Assembly (NCBI RefSeq): GCF_011075055.1
Contig: NC_058152.1
Span: forward strand, 11,213,228-11,277,227
From: Mangifera indica
Lineage: Eukaryota > Streptophyta > Magnoliopsida > Sapindales > Anacardiaceae
Length of the DNA stretch: 64,000 bases
Reading direction: 5' to 3'
The translations under genes and the position numbers were made by a program. Under the pieces are notes generated by a model. That model saw only the letters and a program-made list of their open reading frames with translations. It was not told the origin of the DNA and did not search any database. Below are positions 24,680 through 38,966 of this stretch, in pieces (within the stretch, counting starts at the first letter, position 1; every line of letters begins with the position of its first letter).

Positions 24680-25050
24680 GTGTTATGTTAGTCTCCCTAT
24701 TTTATGAGCATCCTGATGCACTGTGGCCTCCTTCTCCCAATCAAGATCATACACTTATACTAATAATTCTAAATGATTGATGATAGAATTGAGAAAGATA
24801 AAGATGAACAACCACTTTAAACCCATTTAAACCATTGGATCATGATTGATTTGATAATTGAACTGTGATTTAATATGATTTGTCTAGTTTGATCGAGAGT
24901 CAATCTAATCCAATAATTAGTGAAAATTTAAACCTTGACCACCTATTATATCAGTTGAACTGATAAGCCGAGTTTTAAAACACAGGACTACAACATTAGT
25001 GTTTGTATTTATAGGACGGAGGTCTCCTTGTGATCACTTCCCTTTTTTTT
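24680..25050. repeat. Upstream duplicated block, copy 2
   Basis: Second copy of the block at 22490-22850. It is followed by a (T)n tract and the promoter-proximal region of p2. The motif TTTGTTTGATTAGAAGACTTCATTATTTT appears in two forms, near 24423 and 25567, which agrees with a tandem duplication of the whole upstream region. Confidence 0.55.
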
Positions 25051-25277
25051 TTTTTTTATGAAGAATTATCCGATTATTGGGTTGGTAGCATAATAAAAAA
25101 CAAATCCATTTCAATAAATGTGTATTAAAGCTAGTCCCCATCATCATCAGCATCAAAATTTCTTTGTTGTTTGACTATAAAACTCCCCTGCTTTTGGACT
25201 ACTAGTTTGAAGCATGTTCCACGCGGTTCAACAAAGAAAAGGAAAAAAAGGTGAAACACACAACCAGACCACATAGC

Positions 25278-25694
25278 TTGACCATAATGCTTTCACATTT
25301 CTGTTCTGGAAAGAGTAGATGTTCAGTCAATATGTAAATTACATGTCATGGTTCATCTTTCCCAAAGGGTTGAAAATGTTCCTTTTGCTTTGGAATATTA
25401 TATACTCAGTGGGTTGATAAACACAAGATATCGGCAAATACAATTCCCACCACAATGATTTCATATTAAAGCGTGTCTTTCAATTGGAATTGACTACGAC
25501 TTCATCTATAAGGCAATACGTTAATGCGTATGGGTCTCCTTACACTGTGTGGGAGGCCCACTCCCAGCACAAATTTGTTTGATTAGAAGACTTCATTATT
25601 TTCAGAAGATTATGTGAATCATGCTCCACTACAGGTCAAATGTGAAAACAAAATAATGCTTATAAAACAGTTAAACATAGACCACAGCTTGACC
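25278..25694 (+). promoter_or_regulatory. W-box cores upstream of p2
   Basis: TTGACC at 25278-25283, TTGACT at 25490-25495 and TTGACC at 25689-25694 are W-box cores, the binding sites of WRKY factors, all within about 550 bp of the p2 start. CRK genes are known to be WRKY- and salicylate-responsive, so the sites fit, but short motifs like these also occur by chance. The AGCTTGACCCACATCCATA segment is conserved upstream of p4. Confidence 0.35.
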
Positions 25695-25822
25695 CACATC
25701 CATAATGCATTCACATTTGTGATAGGAAGTCATAAAGCTCATGAGTATCTCTTGAAAAATAAGCATATATTCTATATTTCACTTTGATGAATTGTATGTT
25801 ATGCTTTATCTTCCACAAAGCC

Positions 25823-28800
25823 ATGGAAATGCAGATGGGTTTCAGAGCTTTGCTTATTTTGGTTTCTATTTGGCTTATAAACATCGGTGTTAGTAGAGCA
25901 ACTATATGTTATGATACAGGGAATTTCACAACTAATAGCACTTACGAGAAGAACAGAAACCTGATTCTTTCATCTCTTGCTTCTAATGTCACTCTCCATG
26001 AAGGGTTTTTTTACACTGCAAGTATAGGTGAAGAGCCTGAAAAAGTTTATGCTCTTGTAAATTGCAGAGGGGATTCTTCTGCAGAAGAGTGTGCTAGTTG
26101 TGTAAGTGACGCAGCCAAAGATATTGTGAAGACATGTTTGAACCAGAAAGAAGCAGTGGCATGGGGAGGCAGTCCTCAGTGCATTGTGCGCTATTCAAAC
26201 AGGTTATTTTTTGGAAAAATGGCAAAGGATCCTATGGCTGGAGGAAGTTCTGAGAGTAATATGAGCTTGAACATGACACAGTTTGATCAGACTTGGAAGA
26301 GTCTGATGAATCGGTTGTTGAGAGAAGCTGCAGCTGGGTCTAATAATTCTACAAGAAAGTTTGCAGTTGGGGAGGAAAATGTAACAGAGTTTGTGAAGAT
26401 TTATGGACTCATGCAGTGTACTCCTGATATTTCAGAGACTGATTGTAAGGATTGTCTTGGTCCATCTTTGGGATTTTATGAAAGTCACTACCATGGGAAG
26501 CCTGGTTGCCTTATTATGAGACCCAGCTGTATGTATATCTGGGAGTTGAACCCTTTCTATAATGCCAGTCCTATTTCCATATCACCATCTGTTCCTTCTC
26601 CATTAGATATCGCAAAAGGTATGTTTCCAGTTCCTTTACAAAAGGAATGTCTTCTCCTTTCTTCAACAGTTTCTGATTTCTAGTGAATCTGCCTGTAGGG
26701 ATGGTGTTAGATTTAAATAAAAAAGAACTAATGGATCTTGTAGAATTCTCAAAAAATTGTTCAATTTCTGGAAGCGAATGCTTATTCATCTGCCTTTCAC
26801 ATTCTAGAAATAGCTAGAACCAAAAATGGAATTGTAATATCCTAGTTCAATAGATCAGTTCATTGTTATGATTTTGTTCACTTTTTTGGACATATAATTT
26901 TGGTTTCACAACCCAAACGTATCTTGACAGTTGAGGGATGCATGAACATACCCAGTGGGAGCAATGTCCAAAATGCATTTTTACAGTTTGGGGATGCATG
27001 TAAATACTTTTTTTTTTCTGATAACATTTGTAACATTTCACTGTCAATAACATCTAGTTTGTCAAACTTATGCTTTAAGACTTTGCAATCTAAAACATGA
27101 CATTACAGGTTAGAAACTCATATTTAACATCTTCTTTTATCATCCCCGTGGGATGTCTATACTTAGGTAACATCTTTCTTGTGTTTTATTGATGTATGAT
27201 TTGGGAAATGGGTGTCACAGTAGTGATCCTAAAGAATCTATCTTTCTTCCAGTTGTTGAATCTCTTTTTGATAGATCAGGTGTTCAATATTATGAATCCT
27301 TGTATGTTATTCATGTGCGTTTAAGATGTTTTTCCTGATATTGATACGTACACATTTCTCTGGTTTGTGGATGCAGGCAAAGGACACATTACATCTAGGA
27401 CTATCATAATCATTACTTCTTCTGCACTAGTTATTGCTATAGCACTTGTTGCCTTTGCTTGTGTCTTTGTTATACAAAGGAGAAAAACAAAGAAGGAGAT
27501 CATAAGCAAGCAGGACACAGAAGGTATCTGCAGTTTTCTCTGCTATAAGGCCAGACACTGATTTAACTCCATTTCTTTTTGCGTTCTCACTTGTCACTCT
27601 TATTGTTTAGATGTTGATGAAATTGACAATGTGGAATCTTTGCAAATCAACTTTGACACTATCAGAGCTGCAACAAATGACTTCTCAGATGATAATAAGC
27701 TTGGACAAGGTGGATTTGGTGTTGTTTACAAGGTAATATTAAGGAATATAGTCCAATAATCTGACCCACTACCCCAAAACACGTCTTAATAGTTATAGGA
27801 CTTAGTGAACCATTTGTAACGTCTTAGTCCAATAACTTGGTTTAAGATATCATCCAATTTAGACAACATTTGTGTCATACATGCCCAATATCTCTCCCCA
27901 TGTTTTATCAATGTAGAATTTTCCTAAGGGTAATGCCTATCAATTGTCAGTCAAATTGGATTCAATTGTAAGTTTTTAATTTCTTGAAGGTATACAATTT
28001 CAGGGGAGGCTTCCTGGTGGACAGGACATAGCTGTGAAGAGACTGTCTAAAGATTCTGGACAGGGAGAAGCAGAGTTTAAAAATGAAGTCCTCTTGGTGG
28101 CCAAGCTTCAACATAAGAATTTGGTTAGACTTTTGGGATTCTGTTTGAGAGGAAATGAAAGGCTTCTCATTTATGAGCTTGTGCTCAATTCAAGTCTAGA
28201 CAACTTCATATTTGGTATGATTTCACTGCTTTTTTTCTTTTATTTATTATAATCTTGTATTTTGTTCTTGACTTGAAATTGTATAATCTGTCCAGATCCA
28301 ATAAAGCGTCAAATATTGGATTGGGAGACTCGATACAAAATCATAAGGGGCATAGCACGAGGACTTCTTTACCTTCATGAAGATTCTAGGTTCCGGGTTG
28401 TTCATCGTGATCTGAAAGCTAATAATATTCTTCTAGACACCGACATGGTTCCGAAAATTTCAGATTTTGGAATGGCAAAATTGTTCGAAATGGATCAAAC
28501 TCAAGGGGATACAAGTAGAGTTGTTGGGACCTTGTAAGTATACATAAAAATTTATAACTTAGACCTTGCTAATTAAAATTAATCTAATCCATCTATGGCC
28601 ATTTTTCAGTGGATATATGGCTCCAGAATACCTCATGCATGGACAATTCTCAGTCAAGTCTGATGTTTTTAGCTTTGGTGTGCTGGTCCTGGAAATCATC
28701 AGTGGTCAAAAGAACAGATCCTTTCGTAATGAAGAACAAGTACAAGATCTATTAACCTATGTAAGTAAACACAAGTCTAAGCAAATTTCACGTTGCTTGA

Positions 28801-29252
28801 CCTGCCCAAAAGCAAAATCGCGACAAACCATATTGAAAACGGATAATCTTGACAGTGGGTCTAGCTATAAAATCAAAATGTAATAATTTCTTCTTATGGG
28901 TTAAACTGACTATGAATATTTTTGACAGGCATGGAGAAATTGGAAGGAAGGGACAGCTTTAAATCTGATAGACCCTACTCTGAGAGTTGGTTCTAGCAGT
29001 GAAGTGATGAGATGTATTCACATTGGGTTGCTTTGTGTACAAGAAAATGTCTCAAACAGACCTAAAATGGCTTCGGTTGTTCTCATGCTCACTAGCTGCT
29101 CTCTATCTCTCCCAGTTCCCTCGAAACCGGCATTTTTCATGCAACCGGACTCGGAGAAGGATGATACAGAATCACCTATGCTGGATCACAGTCAAAATCA
29201 TGTTCAATTGTCCTGGAATGAGGCTTCAATTACTGAGCTAGAAGCTCGTTAA
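25823..29252 (+). CDS. P-type CRK p2, intact receptor-like kinase
   Basis: Predicted plasma-membrane Ser/Thr receptor kinase. Exons: 25823-26618, 27377-27523, 27611-27732, 28004-28214, 28296-28533, 28610-28760 and 28929-29252; all phases join, giving about 662 aa. Signal peptide about residues 1-26 (hydrophobic [16 protein letters not shown]); an upstream in-frame Met at 25784 would add 13 residues. Two DUF26 domains carry C-8x-C-2x-C motifs ([26 protein letters not shown]). The membrane span is about 274-298, followed by basic QRRKTKKE. Kinase: [10 protein letters not shown] about 346-355, catalytic Lys about 367, HRD 462-464, DFG 482-484, then GYMAPEY. All catalytic residues are present. 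It converges on m2 with 86 bp between stops. It is the only intact P-type copy in the window. The ligand is unknown. Confidence 0.92.
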
Positions 29253-29338
29253 CATGTTTTGAACACATGAAAAGTCTTGACAAGAAGCATTATTATATCA
29301 TAAACAAGCCTTATTTGTATTGAATGTACTTGTTCTAA

Positions 29339-31766
29339 CTAACAAGGGTAGAGCTCAGTTATGGAAGCTTCATTTACAGATGAAGGCATGGATTTACCTG
29401 AAGATTGAACTGCTTCCCGGCCCAACTCCCAAGTACTCTGCCCTGACCTGCTTCGATCGTAGAATCCTGGGCATTTTGGTGATGGCAGCGTTACAGAGAA
29501 ACTGCTAAGCATGAGCAGTACAGCTGCTATCATAGGTCTGTCTGCTGGATTTTCCTGAACGCACAATAATGCGATATGGATGTATCGGGTGACTTCATTT
29601 CGATTAAAAGATATGCCTAGAGCTTGATCTGTTAGCTCCAATGGTGTTCCATCCCTCCAAAGTCTCCAGGCCTGGGACAAAACATTAGGTAATTTTTCAT
29701 ATCAAGCTGATAGGCAGACAAATTGAAGAATCTGAGTTCGTAGCTTACATAGTTCAAGAGGTTCTCTGCATAATCTGATTGATAGAAAGAAGTATTCTTT
29801 TTGCCGCTTATGATCTCTAGTATTAGAACTCCATAGCTATACACATCTAACTTGATTGAAAAATTTCCATGCAATGCATACTCCGGAGGCATATAACCAC
29901 TGAAATGTGGCACCATTTATACATCAATTAGCATCCAAATCACTAATAAGAATAATAGGATGGTTAGATTAATTGTAACATCCTAAAACTAACATATTTT
30001 GTAACTCAAAAGGAATCTTGACAGTTTAAAAACTCATGGACTATTCAACCAATATTTTATCAGCCTTAATTGATGTGGAATATCCATACATATCAGACAT
30101 TTCACCCCTTACCCAAAATGAGTCTTGATAGTTTTTCTTTAGCATTTATGTATCTAAGGTAATTTATATGGGATGCTCATACATATTCAACATTTTACGA
30201 AATACATACCCTACCCAAAATGGGTTTTGACAGTTTATCTTCAACATCTGTAGGGTAGATACATAACCACCATCTAGGTCTTACGGGATTTGGTGTCCTT
30301 GTTGATGTTTGACCCACCATCATTTAATAGAACATGAAAGGTGACTTTGATATCATTTATGACATTTTAGTCCAATAGTTCGATCTAATGTCAAGATATT
30401 ATACTATTTAACCAATATTAAATTATAATTCCAATGTGATGTGAAATACTCATACATATCTAACATCTCTCTCGTGTTTTGTCTTTGTAATGTGAGATTT
30501 ACCTAGAGATGTTAATGGCTATAAAGCATTTTAAGTTTGGTGTTGAATCTTACTATGTGCCAACAATTCTGATTGTATTTCCTTGACTTTGATCCACCCC
30601 ACAAATCCTAGCTGTGCCAAAATATGCTATCTTTGGATTCATATCCTCATTCAACAGAACATTGCTAGCTTTGAGGTCGCGATGTATAATCCTAAGCCTA
30701 GAATCCTCATGAAGATACAAGAGTCCTCAAGCAATTCCTCTTATAATCTTGCAACGCTTTAACCAATCCAACTGCCCTTGTTTTTCCCAATCTGCACAAA
30801 CATCCATCAAAATCATACAACTTCTTCAATTGTGAAGTGAGACATTGAAATTCTTATTTGAATAATATTATGTGCAACTAGTTTTGAGTACTTAGATGAC
30901 TTACTCATATAATGACATATTATCTGGATATCCAATTAGATACTCAAAATTGGGTGTAAATAGTTTTATTGTTCTTATTTGATGAAGTTGTGAAGGAAAA
31001 GCTTCAAACCAAAAAGGAAGTAATCAAGGCTTTTGTTGGGCACAAATTCATAGACAAGTATTTTCTCCTCTTCTTCAGCACAAAATCCCAGCAACCTCAC
31101 TAAATTTCTGTGCTGAAGCCTGGCTACCACGGCAACCTCATTCTTAAATTCTTCTAAACCTTGACGTGATCTTTCTGACAGCCTCTTAATGGCTATCATC
31201 TGTCCATCATGAAGTGTACCCTGAAGACATATACACCGTAACCATTATGAAGCTACATTGGGATAACATCTCACTCATACTAGTTCTGAGAAAAAGAAGA
31301 AAGAAAAAAGAGACATTTTCTTACCTTATACAAACTGCCAAATCCGCCCTCACCAATCTTGTTTCCTTCAGAGAAATTGTACGTGGCAGCTATAATGGAA
31401 TGCAAGTCTAACTGCAAAGATTCCACCAGCGAAAATTCATTTCCACCTGAACATTATACCAAATGAAAATTTAAGTTACTTTTAATCAATGTTTTCATAT
31501 CTGGACCGAATACTGATCCAGAGTAGGGGCTAGTCCAGGTCAATTGGCATTCAGATCAGTTAACCCATGGTCGTACCAGGTTACTGTTAAATATGATAAA
31601 ACAAAAGCTTTCGAGTTGTGTTACATAGTACCATTTCCCTCGTTTGCAACTTTGTACATTTTTCCTTTCAGGTGGTAGTAGCATGAAGCAGATAAAATTG
31701 TTATGAAAACAAGGGCTGCAGGAACTGTAATTGTGATAATTGTCTTTGAGGAGATCTTCCTATTGC
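29339..31766 (-). pseudogene. M-type CRK m2, no ectodomain, dead kinase
   Basis: Exons 2-7 remain at 31632-31766 (membrane span), 31325-31446, 31010-31220, 30554-30791, 29749-29899 and 29339-29671, all with the same lengths as in m4. The ectodomain exon is gone: similarity to m4 stops in intron 1 near 31820 and resumes about 100 bp later with sequence that in m4 lies upstream of the gene (near 45650). Exon 5 has CGA changed to TGA at 30727-30729, in the [10 protein letters not shown] segment. The DFG motif is YFG and the next Met is Thr. Even if read through, the kinase would lack its metal-binding Asp. HRDLKASN and the glycine loop IGEGGFG are still readable. It is convergent with p2. Confidence 0.87.
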
Positions 31767-31819
31767 CTGCACGGAGAACATTTTATTTCAAGTAAGACAG
31801 AATATACTTAGCTAACTGT

Positions 31820-32557
31820 TATTTTTAGGTCGGCCACTGAGTATTGCTCATGAAATTGACTCATTAGATGGCCAAACTAATTCCTTTCCAACTGCTTTTG
31901 CTTTATTTTATTTGAATACAAAGTCTAGTAATAACCCAGAAATCCCGTTAAGGAATTTGGTTTCCATGCCACTCAATTAGAAGACTTTGGTGTCCTGAGT
32001 TGAAAAAGTCTAAGCGTGCATGAGGAGATAGAGAATTGATGATACAAATCAAATCCAAAACAGTGCGTATCTAAGATGCCAGTGGCTGACTGAGCAGGAC
32101 TTGACCTTCGACTTTTGAAAAAAGTTCTTAAGTTTGGATGAATTTACAATTATACCCCTGTCATATAGTGTAATTTACAATTTTATGCTCAACTACTTTC
32201 CTATTATAATTCACGATTTTATACACAAATAACTTCCCCAATTTTATTGAATACCAGACGGAAATAGAGCCAGCCACTTCTCACCATGTTCTCTACAGCT
32301 TATTCAACTTCTCCTCTCCACCACGGTTTAAAATTGATGTTTAATTATTCATTCAATAACATCGACAGAAATAGGACAATCTTATTCTTTGACTTATTCC
32401 TCGGAAGGTACATCCCATCTCTATTTCATTACTTCTATTATAGAAGTTTTGCATCACTAAATTTCTACAATATTGTTGGATTAGGATTTAATATATTTCT
32501 CATATTGATGCTATGTTCTTCCCTTTATAGGTAATTTATTATAAACGGTTGTAGAAA
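31820..32557. other. Intergenic, M-type upstream sequence then unknown DNA
   Basis: The stretch 31905-32040 matches the upstream region of m4 (about 45650-45770; both have AATACAAAGTCTA/AATACGAAGTCTA and AGAGAATTGATG). From about 32090 the sequence is unrelated to the cluster and I see no gene. An 82-codon frame at 32286-32534 has no recognisable features. Confidence 0.4.
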
Positions 32558-32830
32558 TAGACCTGGCCACGGGCCAGTTTGGCCCGTGAACCAGACTGAA
32601 ATCGGCCCGGATAAAACCAAAACCGAAACCGGACTGAATCAGAATCGAAACCAAAATCGGATTTTAGCAGTTCGATTTCGGTTTACCTAATTTTGAACTA
32701 TAAAACCACCGGTTCATATTCAGTTTATGAACCGACATGTAAACAGGTAGTTTATTATGCTGAACCGGAAATTTTAAAATTTTTTTTATTTTTTTTGATT
32801 TTTTAAATTTAATAAAGGACCATGGTTCAC
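32558..32830. mobile_element. hAT-like element fragment
   Basis: It starts TAGACCTGGCCACGGGCC, resembling the TAGG(N)CTGGAT type termini of the other short elements here, and its interior is rich in ACCGAAACC/GGTTTCGG motifs. The right end and a target duplication are not visible; the sequence passes into the palindromic repeat array. Confidence 0.35.
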
Positions 32831-32837
32831 TGCAAGT

Positions 32838-32970
32838 GCAGGGGACAACGGTCCCCTGCATAAATTTTCAAATATGTAGGGGACCGTTGGTCCCCTGCAT
32901 TTTGCAGAACTTTCGCAGGGACCGTTGGTCCCCTGCATTTTGGAGAACTTTTGCAGGGGACGTTGGGACC
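32838..32970. repeat. Tandem palindromic repeats at the p3 junction
   Basis: Three near-complete and one partial copies of an about 40-bp unit. The core is GCAGGGGACC-GTT-GGTCCCCTGC, a 10-bp perfect stem with a 3-base loop; copies lie at 32838-32859, 32876-32899, 32915-32936 and 32953-32970. The last partial copy runs into GTTGGGACCTTG, which is the end of CRK exon 5. Confidence 0.7.
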
Positions 32971-33046
32971 TTGTTGTGTATATAAAAATTAAAACTTAGA
33001 CCTTTCTAAATAAAATAAATCTAATCCATCTATGGCCATTTTTCAG

Positions 33047-33695
33047 TGGATATATGGCTCCACAGTACCTCAACTCAGGTATGGACAATTCTCAGTGAAG
33101 TCTGATGTTTTCAGCTTTGGTGTGCTGGTCCTGGAAATCATCAGTGGTCAAAACAATAGTTCCTTTCATAACGAAGAGCAAGCACAAGATTTGTTAACCT
33201 ACATAACTGAACATAAGTCTAAGCAAATCTCACCTTGCTTGAGTTGCTCAAAAGCAAAATCACAGCAAACTGTATCCAAAGCTGACAATTTTGATTGCAG
33301 GTCAGACTGTTAGACCAAGATGTTACAATTTTTTCTTATGGGTTCAACTGACAATTGATATTTTTGGCAGGCATGGAGAAATTAGAACGAACAGACAGCC
33401 TTGAATCTGATAGACCCTACTTTGAGAGTTGGTTCAAGCAGTGAAGTGATGACATGTATTCACATTGGGTTGCTTTGTGTTCAAGAAATTGTCGCAAATA
33501 GACCTACGATGGCTTCAGTAGCTCGCACGCTCACTAGCTACTTTTTATCTCTCTCTGTTCCCTGGAAACCAGCATTTTTTCATTTAATCAGACTCGAAGA
33601 TGGATGATTCAGAATCACCTATGCTGGATCACAATCAAAATCATGTTCAATTTTCCTTGAATGAGGCTTCCTATACTGAGCTAGAGGCTAGTTAA
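33047..33695 (+). pseudogene. P-type CRK fragment p3 (last two exons)
   Basis: Only exon 6 (33047-33202) and exon 7 (33371-33695) of a P-type CRK remain, plus the last bases of exon 5 near 32960. A 5-bp insertion after GYMAP shifts exon 6. The exon 6 donor GT is AT (CCTACATAACTG), and exon 7 opens with A-W-R-N followed by a stop (TAG). p4 has the same donor loss and a stop at the same codon. The C-lobe motif [10 protein letters not shown] is still readable. It is convergent with m3, 82 bp between stops. Confidence 0.85.
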
Positions 33696-33777
33696 CATGT
33701 CTTGTACACACGAAATGTCTTGAGGACGAGCATTATTAAATCATAAACAAGCCTTATTTGTATTTAATGAACATGTT

Positions 33778-36113
<2,336 letters not shown>

Positions 36114-36238
36114 CTGAACATTATACCAAATGAAAATTTAAGTTACTTTTAATCTGTGTTTTCATATCTGGACCGAATATTGATCCAGAGTAGGGGCTAG
36201 TCCAGGTCAATTGGCATTCAGATCAGTTAACCCATGGT

Positions 36239-37081
36239 GCTGATTAAACACCAAAATATTATAAATGCTATGAATTTGGTTGAAGCATGTAAGAAGGCTT
36301 TGCAAGTGACGAAGGATGGTGGATGGGAGATTTTACTACACAAGGTTTATTCTTTTTGTGTCAATCATGACATCGATGTTTCAAATATAGATGATAAATA
36401 TTTTATTCAAAGGTGATCACAACGTATGAGTCACAGTATCACAAACATACATCATCATCACATTGAAGTATTTTATAGTGTCCTTAATATGCAATTTTAA
36501 GAGTTGAATAATTGTTTCAATGACGTAAACTTGGAATTGCTTGTGTGTTTGTCATATATATGTCTAAATAAAAATTTTGTTATTTTTGATAAACAAAAAT
36601 TAATGTGTCTTGCTAAACTTTATCCAAAAAATTTTTGACTTAGAACTCATAACACTTGATTCTCAACTTGGTGTTTACATTTTGGATGTCAAATTTCAAT
36701 GTCAAATCTATGGGATTGAACAAAATTAGAGATCTTGCAAAAATGATAGTTGAAACTAAGAAGGATAAACTGTTTCCATTAGTTTATTTGTGGTGAAATT
36801 AGTTTTGATTTTACTAGTTGCCACTATTAGTGTAAAGATAACTTTCTCAACAATAAATCTTATAAAGAATAATTTGTGAAATAGAAAGATGTATTTAATA
36901 ATATTGATAATTTAGTCATTATACGATACTTACAAAAGATAAAATCATATCGAAAACAATTATAAATGTATTAGTTAATGAATATTTTATTAATACAAAT
37001 ATTTATATTTATTTTAATTTGAAATTTATTTGTGTTATTTTATCATCGACCCCTTTAAATATCGTTTTTGGTCCGCCACTG
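36239..37081 (+). mobile_element. Decayed hAT transposase fragment (zinc-finger MYM/TTF type)
   Basis: The plus-strand translation, with several stops and frameshifts, resembles the C-terminal half of plant hAT transposases annotated as TTF-type or MYM-type zinc-finger proteins. Readable segments are IINAMNLVEACKKALQ, GGWEILLHKVYSFC, HDIDVSNIDDKY, then FNDVNLELL and FDKQKLMCLAKLYP, and finally the dimerisation part around VATISVKITFSTINLIKN. It ends GGTCCGCCACTG, like the known right ends of such elements (CAGTGGCGGA on the other strand). The left part is missing, fused to intron 2 of m3. Confidence 0.7.
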
Positions 37082-37559
37082 TACGATGTAATATATATAA
37101 TTTATGGTATAATATCTATTATTAATCCATGAGCAGATTCAAGGTCACTAGCAAAAACTACACAAAATCAACAAAAAAACGAAAAATAAACACTAGATCT
37201 ACGAGTCAATAGAAAAGGGAAGGAGATAAGAGCGAATGTTTTGGAATTGGAGAGGGAAAGTGTCATTACGTTGAAAGAATGAATGAATGTACAGTGGAGA
37301 GATTTTGTTAATTTTGACGGCAGTTCGTTTTTACACTAGGACCCTCAGACTATTCAATTTTACAATGATACCCCAGCAGAGATTACAATTAAGCCCATAT
37401 ACTTTGCTTTCTTCTAGATACACTAACATCGGCTTGTAAACTTAACTGTCTTCAGTCTTGGACACTATTTCTTATCGGACATACTAACAAACCCTCATAA
37501 ACTTGATTGTCTTCTACCTTGACTGTTGTTCTCTTGAAAACATTTACCTTTTTTAATCT

Positions 37560-38340
37560 TTTTTTTTTTTGTTCATTCAATATATAAATTGCATGCTATG
37601 GTTCTCCTTCCCCAAACTATTGAACATGTTCCTTCCGCTTTGGAATATTATATTATCAATGGGTTGATAAACACAAGATGTCGACAAAAACAAATCCCAT
37701 CAAAATGATTTTATATCAAAGCATGTCTTTTAGTTGGAATCAGAGACCACTTCTTTTATAAGGCAACACGTTAATGCATACGAGTCTAGTTATTAGGTCA
37801 GTGAATGCAAGGTCCACTCCCCGGCGGGCATGTGGAAAGCAGGGGAGTTGCTTCAGGATTTCCCTAATGAATTATAATTCTATTAGGGTTTGATATAATA
37901 GGAGTACTAATAAGGTTTGGTCTAGGAATGATAATCCTAATATATTGTAATGAGAAATGCGAAAAAATATTGGATAATATTGTCTTTGCACCAGGTTTTG
38001 GGTTAACCATGATAAATCGCGCTGTCTACTGTATTGATTTCATACACAATCTTTGGTTCATTTTCTACACCTTTGCAATCGACTTTTTCCTAACAATCTT
38101 CTCATTATCAGTAAAAATTTGTATGAGTAGAAGACTTGACTATTTTCAGAAGGTTAGGTGAATCATGCTCCACTACTGGTCCAATGTGAGAACACAAAAA
38201 TGCTTATAAAGCAGTTAAACACAATACGTAGCTTGACCCACATCCATATGCATTCACGTTTGTGCTAGGAGGTCATAAAGCTCATGAGTAGCTCTAGAAA
38301 AATAAGCAAATATTCTATGTTTCACTTTGAGAAATATCTA
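37560..38340 (+). other. Upstream region of p4, with LTR-like insert
   Basis: 37570-37790 and 38110-38333 match the region upstream of p2 (about 25330-25530 and 25560-25785), including TGGGTTGATAAACACAAGAT and CATGCTCCACTAC. Between them (about 37850-38110) lies the LTR-like sequence also found near 23545-24400. At 38333 the p2-like sequence stops just before the start codon and intron-1-like sequence follows, so the whole first exon is deleted. Confidence 0.5.
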
Positions 38341-38966
38341 TAACGTGTCCAATAGCCTGATCTTCATGATATTATACGTTTTGGACACAAAAGTTGTGGT
38401 TTGTGACTGAAACAGGTTTGGATAGTTTGGGAATGAGCAATGCTATGTGTACCTAGTTTTAAGTATATAATTAGGTATTAAGATGTGTGTCATTATGTGA
38501 TTGGATGATACTATATTTTTAATTCAAAATCACTTAATCACATGATGACACATTATTTGAATTGTAGATTAGGTATACATGGACATACCTAGCGGGACTA
38601 AAACCCAAAATGCATCTTGATAATTTGGTGATGCATGGACATACTCAGCAGGACTGGTTCTCATACCATTTTTAACATCCACAATAGTTTGTCGCATTTT
38701 TGTTTTTGGGTTTTGTAATCCAAAATGTAGCTTGACAGAAGCTCACATGTTAAATACCCAAAATATCTCTTTTGCTTCACCAATTTAGGATTTGGGTACT
38801 GAGTGTTACAGGAATGATCCTAAAGAATCAATTTTTCTTTCAGTTGTTGAATCTCTTTATGATTGTTCAATGTGCAATATTATGAGTCCTTATATATTCT
38901 TCATGTGTAGTCAAGATGTTTTTCCTTATATTGACTATGTACACTTTTTCTGGTTTGTGGAAGCAG

